52,649 nucleotides of DNA, from contig NZ_JANRHG010000017.1 of the NCBI RefSeq assembly GCF_024733845.1, positions 1 to 52,649 on the forward strand, written 5' to 3'. The stretch comes from Neomoorella sulfitireducens (GTDB taxonomy: Bacteria; Bacillota; DSM-521; Neomoorellales; Neomoorellaceae). The notes under the pieces were generated by a model that saw only the letters and a list, made by a program, of their open reading frames with translations, made no database searches and was not told the origin of the DNA. This document shows positions 30,241-38,797 of this stretch, in pieces (position 1 is the first letter of the stretch; each line of letters begins with the position of its first letter). The position numbers and the translations under genes were made by a program.

Positions 30241-30258
30241 TAAAGAGGTGAAATAGGC

Positions 30259-31191
30259 TTGCAAAAGAATATTACCGTTTTTGGTCCTGGTTTGATGGGC
30301 AGCGGTATATCCCAGTTGTTTGCCTCAAAAGGTTTTAAAGTAACTATTTGTGCGCGCGATTCAATAGAAGAGAGTTATGCCCTGGAAAGTATAAAATCTA
30401 ATATTAAAATACTAATAGAAAACGGGGCCGAGCAACCGGATTTATTAGAAAAAACACTGGGAAATATCACTATTACACGGGATAGAAAACAGGCTGTTAG
30501 AGACGCTTATATAGTTTTCGAATGCATACCGGAGAATATGGAACTAAAGCAAGATCTCTTTTACGAACTGGATTGTATAAGTAGTGAAGAAACGATCCTG
30601 GCTACCAACACGTCAGTTATGAGCGTTACTGAAATAGGGGCTAGAGCAAAGCACAAGTCGAGAATTATCGGTACCCATTTCTGGAATCCGCCCTTTTTAA
30701 TTCCTCTTGTCGAGGTGGTAAAAACAGCTCATGTTTCTGATGCTGTAGTTCAAAACACTGTTGATTTGCTGGTACAGGCCGGCAAGCACCCAGTTATTTG
30801 CAAAAAAGATGTACCCGGGTTTGTAGCCAACAGGTTACAACATGCGTTATGGAGGGAAGCAATTGCTATTATTGAGCAGGGTATTGCCGATCCGGAAACT
30901 GTAGATGAAGCCATTAAATATAGCTTTGGCATCAGGCTGCCGGTATTGGGCCCGATAGAAAACGCCGATATGATAGGTTTAGACCTTACGCTTTCTATCC
31001 ATGATTATATTTTCAAGTACCTGGATAGTTCAACAGAACCATCTATGCTGCTAAAGGATAAGGTAAAAAAAGGAGAACTGGGTTTTAAAACAGGTAAAGG
31101 TTTCCGGGAATGGACTGCAGAAGAAATGCAATCATCACGCAAGAGATTACTGGAGTATTTAATTAAGGCCACCAAAGGCTTAAGCAATTAA
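30259..31191 (+). CDS. 3-hydroxyacyl-CoA dehydrogenase-like, probable 3-hydroxy-5-oxohexanoate dehydrogenase
   Basis: A 310-residue protein of the 3-hydroxyacyl-CoA dehydrogenase fold, in the branch that also includes carnitine dehydrogenase and lambda-crystallin. The N-terminal Rossmann motif is VFGPGLMGSGIS. The middle block GTHFWNPPFLIPLVEVV and the C-terminal domain (VPGFVANRLQHALWREA, then GPIENADMIGLDL) are complete. The start is TTG 30259. Between the SDR and the BKACE gene it best fits the NAD-dependent oxidation of 3-hydroxy-5-oxohexanoate to triacetate in phloroglucinol breakdown. Carnitine oxidation is the main alternative, but no carnitine-specific partner is near. Confidence 0.75.
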   Translation: MQKNITVFGPGLMGSGISQLFASKGFKVTICARDSIEESYALESIKSNIKILIENGAEQPDLLEKTLGNITITRDRKQAVRDAYIVFECIPENMELKQDLFYELDCISSEETILATNTSVMSVTEIGARAKHKSRIIGTHFWNPPFLIPLVEVVKTAHVSDAVVQNTVDLLVQAGKHPVICKKDVPGFVANRLQHALWREAIAIIEQGIADPETVDEAIKYSFGIRLPVLGPIENADMIGLDLTLSIHDYIFKYLDSSTEPSMLLKDKVKKGELGFKTGKGFREWTAEEMQSSRKRLLEYLIKATKGLSN

Positions 31192-31215
31192 AATATAAGA
31201 AAGGAAGATTTTATT

Positions 31216-32016
31216 ATGGGAAAAACCGTGTTAGTTGATTTGAGCCATCCTTTTGGTGACAAATGCCCCCTGTGGCCGTATTTCGAAGATGTAAAGATTG
31301 AACGCGTGCATTATATGGCAAAATCAGGTGTATTATCACAAAAGATAACGACAGTAATGCACTGTACCACACATGCTGATTCACCGGCACATGTTGTAGA
31401 GGGCACTGAATTCACCCATGAGATCCCGCTGGAGAAGTATTATGGGACAGGCGTGGTAGTAGATATTCCAAAGAAAAGATGGGAATTGATTACCGCCAAA
31501 GATCTTGAAAACGCCACTCCCAAGATTCAAAAAGGCGATATAGTAATAATTCATACCGGATGGCATCGTTATTGGGGCGACAGCCAGCAGTATTTCCTGT
31601 ACTCACCGGGCCTGGGCCGGGAAGCAGGCGAATGGCTGGTAGAAAAAGGAGTAAAAGCCGTTGGTGTTGACCAGCAAGCCCTCGACCACCCGCTGCATAC
31701 AGCTATTGGCCCGCACGGCCCGGGTCCCTTGCGTCCGGATATTTGTAAAGAGTATAAGGAATTGACCGGAAGAAATGTGGAAGATGATTTTCCCGAATGG
31801 GAACCCTGTCATAATTTACTTCTAAGCAACGGGATTGTAGGCTGGGAAAATGTGGGTGGAGATATTGAAATGGTTGTTGGCAAACGAGTTACTATCGCCG
31901 GTTTCCCCTTGAGATGGTACAAAGGGGATGGGTCGATCGTTAGGCTGGTCGCTTTTATTGACGAGGATGAAATTAATAATGTTCCACCAAGAGTTTATAA
32001 ATATGGTACATTCTAG
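31216..32016 (+). CDS. Cyclase-family metal hydrolase, probable dihydrophloroglucinol cyclohydrolase
   Basis: A 266-residue member of the cyclase/kynurenine-formamidase-like family. The metal-binding signature HxxTHxDxPxH is complete at residues 49-59 (H49, T52, H53, D55, P57, H59). Further conserved parts are GDIVIIHTGWHRYWG and KAVGVDQQALDHP. Such enzymes hydrolyse C-N or C-C bonds in cyclic substrates. Here, between dehydrogenase and BKACE genes, it fits the hydrolytic ring opening of dihydrophloroglucinol to 3-hydroxy-5-oxohexanoate. ATG 31216 follows GAAAGGAAG. A strong hairpin separates it from the next gene. Confidence 0.78.
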   Translation: MGKTVLVDLSHPFGDKCPLWPYFEDVKIERVHYMAKSGVLSQKITTVMHCTTHADSPAHVVEGTEFTHEIPLEKYYGTGVVVDIPKKRWELITAKDLENATPKIQKGDIVIIHTGWHRYWGDSQQYFLYSPGLGREAGEWLVEKGVKAVGVDQQALDHPLHTAIGPHGPGPLRPDICKEYKELTGRNVEDDFPEWEPCHNLLLSNGIVGWENVGGDIEMVVGKRVTIAGFPLRWYKGDGSIVRLVAFIDEDEINNVPPRVYKYGTF

Positions 32017-32029
32017 TTTTAGAACGGCA

Positions 32030-32064
32030 TGGCAAGAGACGGGTTAAAAACCTGTCTCTTGCCA
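32030..32064 (+). terminator. Stable hairpin between cyclase and BKACE genes
   Basis: TGGCAAGAGACGGG (32030-32043) pairs with CCTGTCTCTTGCCA (32051-32064) with one wobble and a seven-base loop. The following bases are AT-rich but not a T-run, so it may protect or process the mRNA, or stop only part of the transcription. Confidence 0.55.
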
Positions 32065-32090
32065 GATTATAATAAGGGAAGGCGAGGCTT

Positions 32091-32912
32091 ATGGATAAAG
32101 TAATTTTAACTGTGGCTCCCACCGGTGCCTGGCCGACGAAAAAGGATACCCCCTATGTTCCTTTAACACCGGAAGAAATAGCAGATGAAGTTTATGCATG
32201 CTATAAAGCAGGGGCTTCAGTTGCCCATATTCATGTTAGAGATGATGAAGGCAAGCCATGTATGCACTATGATAAGTTTGAAAAAACTGTTAAACTCATT
32301 AGAGAGCGTTGCGACATTGTGTTAAACCTTACTACTTCAGGTGGTCTGGGATTTACGGATGAGGAAAGAATGAAGCCTTTAATAGAATTAAAACCAGAAT
32401 TGGCTTCATATGACTGTGGTTCAATGAATTGGATGCATACTTCGGTATTTATTAACAGTCCAAGCTTTCTAGAAAAACTTGGAAAAGTCATGAAGGAAAA
32501 CAATGTAAAACCGGAAATTGAGGTATTTGATCCGGGTATGATTTATAATGCTTTATATTATTTAGAAAAAGGAATTCTAGAACCCCCGCTTCATTTTCAA
32601 TTATGTATGGGAGTGGCAGGTGGGATAGCTGCTACGGTAGAAAACCTGGTTTATATGAAGAATTTACTTCCAAAAGATTGCACATGGAGCGCCTTTGGGA
32701 TAGGTAGAACGCATTTGCCAATTCTTTATGCCACTTTAGCTCTCGGTGGCCATGTAAGAGTGGGCATGGAAGATAATATATTTTATGCAAAAGGTGTTTT
32801 AGCAAAATCGAACGTAGAATTTGTAGAAAGGACCAAGAGAATCGTTACTGAAATGGGGAAATCAATTGCTACTCCGGATGAGGCCAGACAGATATTAGGA
32901 ATTAAAAAATAA
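32091..32912 (+). CDS. BKACE-family beta-keto acid cleavage enzyme, probable triacetate acetoacetate-lyase
   Basis: A 273-residue member of the BKACE (former DUF849) family. These zinc enzymes exchange the acetoacetate-like end of a beta-keto acid with acetyl-CoA. The metal-binding HIHVRDDEG lies at residues 46-54 with His46 and His48, and the C-terminal GGHVRVGMED motif is intact. In this neighbourhood it fits triacetate acetoacetate-lyase: 3,5-dioxohexanoate plus acetyl-CoA gives acetoacetyl-CoA and acetoacetate. The CoA-transferase and thiolase of the same series would then use both products. Dehydrocarnitine cleavage is a less supported alternative. ATG 32091 follows AGGGAAGGCGAGG. Confidence 0.82.
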   Translation: MDKVILTVAPTGAWPTKKDTPYVPLTPEEIADEVYACYKAGASVAHIHVRDDEGKPCMHYDKFEKTVKLIRERCDIVLNLTTSGGLGFTDEERMKPLIELKPELASYDCGSMNWMHTSVFINSPSFLEKLGKVMKENNVKPEIEVFDPGMIYNALYYLEKGILEPPLHFQLCMGVAGGIAATVENLVYMKNLLPKDCTWSAFGIGRTHLPILYATLALGGHVRVGMEDNIFYAKGVLAKSNVEFVERTKRIVTEMGKSIATPDEARQILGIKK

Positions 32913-32926
32913 TTATTGAATTAAAT

Positions 32927-32966
32927 GGTGGCGGTTGCTTTGCGTTTATACAGGTATACCGCCACC
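32927..32966 (+). terminator. Hairpin after the BKACE gene
   Basis: GGTGGCGGT (32927-32935) is the exact complement of ACCGCCACC (32958-32966), with a 22-base loop. There is little T-run afterwards. It overlaps a possible -24/-12 promoter, so its role is uncertain. Confidence 0.4.
32929..32944 (+). promoter_or_regulatory. Possible second sigma-54 promoter, before the ABC importer
   Basis: TGGCGGTTGCTTTGCG keeps TGGC and TTGC with the right ten bases between GG and GC. It lies about 120 bp before the substrate-binding protein gene. No GATACA/TGTATC palindrome was found upstream, and it overlaps a hairpin, so support is modest. Confidence 0.4.
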
Positions 32967-33064
32967 CTATATAACTATAAAACGAAAAATACTGAAGAGG
33001 AGGGATGATTCTAAAAACCAATTTATTTCATTCATAAGAAAAATTAGGCAAAGGAGGTTTGAAA

Positions 33065-34363
33065 ATGGGTATTAAAGCAAAAATGGTGGTTTTGCTCGGG
33101 TTGGTTTTGAGTTGTTTACTATTGCTTTGGGGCTGCGGTACACAGAATAAAGGGTCGGGAGCTTCAAATTCAGGACAAACTTCAGCCCGACCTGAGAGGG
33201 ATTACATTCTGATTGGACGTCCAAATCCAACAACTGGCCCAATTGCAGGTTTTGGCGAGGGAAGCCCCTGGGTGGAGGAAAGGTTGTTGGAAGAGGTAAA
33301 TAAGGATGGCGGTATTTATATACAAGAATTAGGCAAAAAGCTCCCGGTTAAAATCAAAGTTGTTGATACTGAGAGTGATCCAACGAAAGCCGCCGAGGTT
33401 GCGACCAAATTAATTTTAGAAGATAAAGTAGACCTTATGTTGGTTATGCACACTCCGGCTACCGTCAATCCGGTTTCCGCAATTGCTGAACGCTATCAGG
33501 TACCCTGTATTGCCCTTGATGCACCGGTGGAGGCATGGTTAACTGGTGGCCCGTATCAGTGGAGTTATTTGGCTTTCTGGACTACCGACGCTGTAGCTGA
33601 TGTTTTTGTTGGCATGTGGGATGAAATAGCAGGAGATACAAATAAAATTATTGGTGGGCTTTGGGCAAACGATGCAGACGGCAAGACTTTTTCCGAGTCC
33701 GTTGCTAAAAAAATATCTGCCAAGGGATATAAGATGGTAGACCCGGGAAAAATTCCCGCCAACACGAAAGATTTTACAGCCTCAATTAACAAGTTTAGGC
33801 AAGAGAATGTTGAGATACTTGCAGGTAATATGGTTGCTCCTGATTTTGCAACTGCCTGGCGGCAGTTTCATCAACAGGGGTTCATTCCCAAGATGGCGAC
33901 AATTGGCAGGGCTATCCTCTTTCCCACTGACGTTGCCGCTCTGGGCGGTGATTTACCTATGGGCTTGACGACGGAAGTATGGTGGTCACCGTATCATCCA
34001 TTTAAATCGTCTATTACAGGGGAAACGGCTCAAGAACTATGTGATGCCTGGACCCAGGCAACCGGAAAACAGTGGACAGCACCCCTTGGTTTTAAGCACG
34101 CGGGCATAGAGATTGCTGTTGATGTGCTTAAGCGTGCCCAATCTTTGGATAAAAACAAAATCAGGGAAGCTATTGCCCAGACAAAGTTGGATACAATGGT
34201 AGGTCCAATCAAGTACAATGAGAAACATTATGCGGAAACGCCCGTGGTTGGCGGCCAGTGGGTGAAAGGTGAGAAATGGCCGTGGGAACTTAAGATTGTC
34301 TATAACAAGGAACACCCGGAAATCCCGAAAACAGGAGAGTTGCTGTTCCCAATAAACAAATAA
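33065..34363 (+). CDS. ABC importer substrate-binding lipoprotein (branched-chain amino acid/aromatic type)
   Basis: The extracytoplasmic receptor of the transporter encoded downstream. The 432-residue product begins with a lipoprotein signal (MGIKAKMVVL, a hydrophobic core, then LWGC with Cys24 as the lipid-modified residue) and continues as a type I periplasmic-binding fold of the LivK/amide-binding family. Such receptors also bind aromatic acids, which fits a catabolic aromatic cluster. ATG 33065 is six bases after AAGGAGGT; a TTG two codons earlier is less likely. The ligand is not evident from the sequence. Confidence 0.88.
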   Translation: MGIKAKMVVLLGLVLSCLLLLWGCGTQNKGSGASNSGQTSARPERDYILIGRPNPTTGPIAGFGEGSPWVEERLLEEVNKDGGIYIQELGKKLPVKIKVVDTESDPTKAAEVATKLILEDKVDLMLVMHTPATVNPVSAIAERYQVPCIALDAPVEAWLTGGPYQWSYLAFWTTDAVADVFVGMWDEIAGDTNKIIGGLWANDADGKTFSESVAKKISAKGYKMVDPGKIPANTKDFTASINKFRQENVEILAGNMVAPDFATAWRQFHQQGFIPKMATIGRAILFPTDVAALGGDLPMGLTTEVWWSPYHPFKSSITGETAQELCDAWTQATGKQWTAPLGFKHAGIEIAVDVLKRAQSLDKNKIREAIAQTKLDTMVGPIKYNEKHYAETPVVGGQWVKGEKWPWELKIVYNKEHPEIPKTGELLFPINK

Positions 34364-34441
34364 CAAATTAGTTAATACTTGCTTGCGCCGGGATTCCCAT
34401 TTAGGGACTCTCGGCGCAAGAAAAAAGGTGTGTAAAGGTGT

Positions 34442-35167
34442 ATGGAAAACGTACTTATTGTTGAAAATTTGACCATCGCTTTTGGGCAACTCCTGGCTGT
34501 AAATTCGCTATCTATCGAAGTAAGAGAAGGAGAAATTCTAGGAATCATTGGTCCTAATGGTTCTGGCAAGACGACATTACTGAACGGGATAAGCGGATTA
34601 TATAAGCCTAAAAGTGGTAGCGTGATTTTTAAGGATATTGATATCACCGATTTTTCCCCTTCCAGGAGATGCAGGCTCGGTATAGGCAGGACCTATCAGG
34701 TCCCACGGACCTTTGAAAAAATGACTGTTTATGAAAATGTTCTGGTAGGAGGAGTGTATGGTGCCTCTTTGAGCGAGAAAAAGGCTAGATATAAGGTATA
34801 TGAAATACTGGAACTAACCGGGCTATTACATAAAAAGGATTTATTTGCTGGAAGTCTTGCTCTCTTAGATCGCAAAAGATTAGAAGTAGCCAGGGCGTTA
34901 GCAACCAATCCTCAGCTTTTATTGCTGGATGAGGTAGCTGCCGGTCTTACAGAAGCTGAAGTTAATGAGGTTCTACGAATTGTAAAATATATTAAAGAAA
35001 GTGGCGTCACTATTATATGGATAGAGCATATTCTAAGGACAATGATGGAAGCTGCGGACAGGGTTTTATGTATTGCCTCAGGTAAAAAACTTATTTGTGG
35101 CAATCCAAAAGAAGTATTGGCTGCTGAAGAGGTACAAGAAGTTTATTTAGGAGTGGAAGAAGGTTGA
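34442..35167 (+). CDS. ABC importer ATP-binding protein, LivG type
   Basis: One of two ATPases of the importer. The 241 residues have Walker A GPNGSGKTTLL (near 37-47), Walker B LLLLDEVAAGL and the LivG-type replacement for the signature motif (AGSLALLDRKRLEVARAL) in place of LSGGQ. GIGRTYQVPRTFEKMTVYENV is typical of LivG. ATG 34442 sits behind AAAGGTG. The last four bases overlap the next gene, showing coupling. Confidence 0.92.
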   Translation: MENVLIVENLTIAFGQLLAVNSLSIEVREGEILGIIGPNGSGKTTLLNGISGLYKPKSGSVIFKDIDITDFSPSRRCRLGIGRTYQVPRTFEKMTVYENVLVGGVYGASLSEKKARYKVYEILELTGLLHKKDLFAGSLALLDRKRLEVARALATNPQLLLLDEVAAGLTEAEVNEVLRIVKYIKESGVTIIWIEHILRTMMEAADRVLCIASGKKLICGNPKEVLAAEEVQEVYLGVEEG

Positions 35168-35883
35168 CAACGGCTAATATAATTCTGCAAGTAGATAATG
35201 TTGATATTTATTATGGTGATTTTCAAGCCATCCGCAACGTTTCTTTTCAGGTACCCGAAAGATCTATAATATCCATTATTGGCTCCAACGGGGCGGGAAA
35301 ATCGACATTATTGAAAGCAATCGCAGGCCTTCTGAAACCGTATAGCGGGAAAATAATATTTAAAGGAAAAGATATTACCGGATTGATGGCAAACAAGATA
35401 GTTGCTGAGGGTATTTCTCTGGTGCCGGAAGGCCGTAGAATTTTTCCACGTATGACTGTATATGAAAATCTTATTATCGGTTCATATACACCAAAAGCCA
35501 GGAGGAAAAATAAAGAGCTATTAAATAAGGTGTTTGAGTTGTTTCCCGTTTTGAAAGAAAAATCGCAGCAAATTGCGAGCAATTTGAGTGGTGGCCAGCA
35601 GCAAATGCTGGCAATTGGCAGGGCCCTTATGTCTGATCCTGAACTAATTATATTTGATGAGATATCCCTGGGGCTTGCTCCACTAATAGTAAAAGAAATC
35701 TACCAGAAAATATCAGAAATCAACCGGGAAGGTACTACGGTAGTTCTGGTAGAACAGGACGTTAGGAGAAGCCTTAAAGCTTCCGAGTTTAGCTATGTTA
35801 TGCGTGGGGGGGAAATTGTTTTAACTGGTAAATCGAGCGCTCTTGAAGAAGAAGATGTAAAGGTTGCCTACTTTGGCCTTTAA
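35164..35883 (+). CDS. ABC importer ATP-binding protein, LivF type
   Basis: The second ATPase. The 239 residues show Walker A GSNGAGKSTLLKA, the signature LSGGQQQMLAIGRAL, Walker B LIIFDEISLGLAP and the LivF-type segment LVPEGRRIFPRMTVYENL. The start is TTG 35164, overlapping the stop of the preceding gene (TTGA). It is followed after 24 bp by the first permease gene. Confidence 0.93.
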   Translation: MTTANIILQVDNVDIYYGDFQAIRNVSFQVPERSIISIIGSNGAGKSTLLKAIAGLLKPYSGKIIFKGKDITGLMANKIVAEGISLVPEGRRIFPRMTVYENLIIGSYTPKARRKNKELLNKVFELFPVLKEKSQQIASNLSGGQQQMLAIGRALMSDPELIIFDEISLGLAPLIVKEIYQKISEINREGTTVVLVEQDVRRSLKASEFSYVMRGGEIVLTGKSSALEEEDVKVAYFGL

Positions 35884-35907
35884 TATTGTAATCCTGGAGG
35901 AAAAAGT

Positions 35908-36774
35908 ATGGTACAAGATTTTGCGCAACCCATATTAAACGGCATTTTACTTGGCGGGCTATATGCCGTGGTCGGAATAGGGATGGCCATGATTTTTGGT
36001 ATAATGCGAATCACTAATTTAGCGCATGGTGATTTGATGGTTCTCGCTAGTTATCTAAGCCTGGTTATTATAAGCGGGCTGGGCATAAATCCTTTTGTCA
36101 CCCTTGTTATTGCAATACCAGTCATGTTTTTTGTTGGGCTTATAGTACAAAGCGCTCTAATAAACAGGGTCTTAAAGAAGGGAAATGAACCCCCGCTTTT
36201 AGTTACCTTTGGGCTCTCCATTATTATACAGAATGCTTTATTATTAATTTTTACTCCTGACGCAAAGATGTTGATGAATAGCCTTTCTACAAAAAGCATT
36301 TTTCTTACTAACTACTTAAGTGTTCCCGTCATTTATTTGGTGGATTTTATAATTGCTGTTGCGCTTATCCTTGTATTTAATCAATTTTATCAAAAAACAT
36401 ATCTGGGTCGGGCCATCAGAGCCGCATCTGATGATGAAGGCGCGGCTGAACTTGTAGGTATTAATACAAGAAGAATTTATGGTATTGCCATGGGAATTGC
36501 TATGGTTACAGCAGCTATTGCAGGAGTTCTGGTAGGGATGACTTTTACCTTCTATCCTTTTACCGGCACTCAATATTTAATAATAGCTTTTGGTGTAATA
36601 GTAATTGGCGGTCTCAACAGCCTGTTAGGTGTTTTAGTCGGTGGTGTTATTCTGGGATTGGCGCAACTTATAGGTGCTGAGTTCGTTGGCACAGGTTATC
36701 AGCTACTTGTTGGGTATATTATATTACTACTTGTGCTAGTGGTAAGGCCGCAAGGGATTTTTGCAAAGAATTAG
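35908..36774 (+). CDS. ABC importer permease, LivH type
   Basis: An integral membrane subunit of 288 residues with about eight hydrophobic segments. LivH features include GLLYAVVGIGMAMIFGIMRITNLAHGDLMV-type sequence near the N-terminus and the cytoplasmic loop RAIRAASDDEGAAELVGIN that contacts the ATPases. ATG 35908 follows CCTGGAGGAAAA. It forms the channel together with the next gene. Confidence 0.92.
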   Translation: MVQDFAQPILNGILLGGLYAVVGIGMAMIFGIMRITNLAHGDLMVLASYLSLVIISGLGINPFVTLVIAIPVMFFVGLIVQSALINRVLKKGNEPPLLVTFGLSIIIQNALLLIFTPDAKMLMNSLSTKSIFLTNYLSVPVIYLVDFIIAVALILVFNQFYQKTYLGRAIRAASDDEGAAELVGINTRRIYGIAMGIAMVTAAIAGVLVGMTFTFYPFTGTQYLIIAFGVIVIGGLNSLLGVLVGGVILGLAQLIGAEFVGTGYQLLVGYIILLLVLVVRPQGIFAKN

Positions 36775-36789
36775 CTTGCCTTGCCAAAT

Positions 36790-37758
36790 ATGGGAAAGGA
36801 GTGCGTCACCATCGTTATTAATGATATTCGTAACTATAAATGGTTTATAATTACAGGATTAATTGCCGTACTTTTAACAATACCCTTCTGGGCCTCTAAT
36901 TATACTGTTTCTATATTTTTACTTATATTTATGTATTTAGCTCTGGCACAAATGTGGAATCTGTTAGCGGGATATGCCGGGCTAGTTTCATTAGGCCAGC
37001 AAATGTTTATTGGACTCGGTGGCTATACACTGGCGGTCCTTACTGAATTATACAGGGCTCCCCTATGGAGCAGCATTCTTATAGGTGGGGTAATTTCTCT
37101 TATATTTGCGCTAATAATATCTGCCCCCATATTCAGGATGCGCGAGGCATATTTTACAATAGGCACATGGCTTGTAGCCGAGGCCTTGAAGATTTTCTTT
37201 AGTAATTGGGGCTATGTGCGCTATGGACAGGGATTTTTTATTACTGCTGCCTATCAATTAACAACTACCCATATGTATTACATGGCTATGGTGATCGGGC
37301 TCGGTTCAGTAGCCGTTGTATATATTATCCTTCGCTCCAGGTTAGGGCTGGGCTTGATGGCTATAAGAGATAATGAAACAGCAGCCGAGTCGATGGGTGT
37401 GGAAGTTTTTAAAGCAAAACTTATTTGCTTTTTAATCGGAGCTTTTGTAACAAGCATCGCTGGCAGCATATTTTATCTTTACCAGGTATTTATTCAGCCG
37501 TATGCTGCATTTGGGATTGACTGGACTGTAGCGATGGTATTTATCGTTATTATTGGAGGTATAGGTACCATCGAGGGACCGCTGGCAGGTGTCGTGATTT
37601 ATGTACTGTTGAGACAATATCTTTATAACTATGCCGGTATAAGTATGCTGGTTTTGGGATTAATAGCTATTGTTTTAATTCATGTCGCCCCTAAAGGATT
37701 TATTGGAACATTACAAGAAAAACTAGGATTTGAGTTTTTGTCGCCCCGGAGGAGGTGA
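36790..37758 (+). CDS. ABC importer permease, LivM type
   Basis: The second permease, with about nine hydrophobic segments and the LivM loop GLGLMAIRDNETAAESMGVEVFKAK. It ends the ABC operon. The start is unsure. ATG 36790 gives 322 residues but, like TTG 36781, has no good ribosome-binding site. A strong GGGAAAGGAG lies at 36791-36800, pointing to initiation slightly further downstream, where no ATG, GTG or TTG lies in frame nearby. The body of the protein is certain. Confidence 0.9.
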   Translation: MGKECVTIVINDIRNYKWFIITGLIAVLLTIPFWASNYTVSIFLLIFMYLALAQMWNLLAGYAGLVSLGQQMFIGLGGYTLAVLTELYRAPLWSSILIGGVISLIFALIISAPIFRMREAYFTIGTWLVAEALKIFFSNWGYVRYGQGFFITAAYQLTTTHMYYMAMVIGLGSVAVVYIILRSRLGLGLMAIRDNETAAESMGVEVFKAKLICFLIGAFVTSIAGSIFYLYQVFIQPYAAFGIDWTVAMVFIVIIGGIGTIEGPLAGVVIYVLLRQYLYNYAGISMLVLGLIAIVLIHVAPKGFIGTLQEKLGFEFLSPRRR

Positions 37759-37925
37759 AGTTAAATAAATAATATAAAAAACAAAGTCACTCAATATGGT
37801 ATTAAATAACATGCATAATATTGTTGATTTTAAATTAAATAAAAAACAAATAGATTAAAGGTTTCCGCAGAAAAGCTTCCAGGCAAGGCTAAAAGAAGGC
37901 TTAAGGGGGGATAAAATATTATTTT

Positions 37926-38710
37926 ATGGATAAAACGCTTGAAGCAATTATAAGTGCTGTTCCTACTTTTAGGGCAACCTTTCCTTTTGATTGCATGATA
38001 GCTATATCGGATCAAGAAAAATTTATATTTTATTTACCAGGAATCAAGATGAAGCACGAATCTCCCATAGGTAAACCAATAAAACAGGGCGATGGTTTAT
38101 GGGAAGCTATTAATAATAAACAAACATATACTAATGTTATTTCCAAAGAAATCTGGGGGTTTCCATTTAAAAATATTAGTACGCCAGTTTTTAATGAACA
38201 TAAAGAGATTGTTGGAGCGTTTGGCTTGGCATATAGTCTAGAAAATCAAGAAATATTAATAAATGCTGCTCATACAATAGCATCGTCTTCACAAGAAGTT
38301 TTAGCTTCCAGCGAAGAGTTATTAAAAAATGCCACGATACTTCACAATAAGATGGATAATCTTAGAGAAGCGAGTAAACTAATGTTAAGAAAAATTGAAC
38401 AATCGAATCAGATATTATCTTTTATTAAAGAAGTTGCATATCATACAAACATTTTAGGATTAAATGCAGCTATAGAAGCTGCTAGAGCAGGGAAATCAGG
38501 AAATTATCCAATAGAAGTACTGTATCGGTGAAGGATATTAATAATTTACTTGATATTATAATAAAAGAGATAAATAATATTGATATGTTGATTGTTCAGG
38601 CTGATGATATTAGTTATAATCAGAAGTCTACAACGCAAGAAATTAACAAAGCAATTGAATCACTGGCTCATTTAGCCGAAAATATTCAGGAACTTGCACT
38701 AAAGATATAG
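37926..38710 (+). pseudogene. Broken soluble chemoreceptor (methyl-accepting type)
   Basis: The first frame (37926-38534) has an N-terminal ligand-sensor-like region of about 115 residues and then the signalling hairpin up to NILGLNAAIEAARAGKS. From 38501 the family sequence continues in another frame: KLSNRSTVSVKDINN and on to the stop at 38710. The piece expected between them (RGFAVVAEEVR-like) is missing. This implies a deletion of roughly 34 bases at about 38499-38501, which breaks the reading frame. No membrane segment is present. It lies between importer and transhydroxylase genes, so it may once have sensed the same substrates. Confidence 0.8.
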
Positions 38711-38797
38711 CATAATAAAACGCTGCTTATTGTGTATGATTACAACGAAATTACGACTGCGACGTCAACCTTTTAAGCATGTAGGAGGTAAAAGTAA

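Noticed and set aside
29443-34363. Carnitine degradation as the role of the dehydrogenase and BKACE genes
   Set aside because: Both families occur in carnitine breakdown, but the SDR, cyclase and transhydroxylase genes fit phloroglucinol much better and no betainyl-CoA thioesterase or betaine transporter is seen. Kept only as an alternative.
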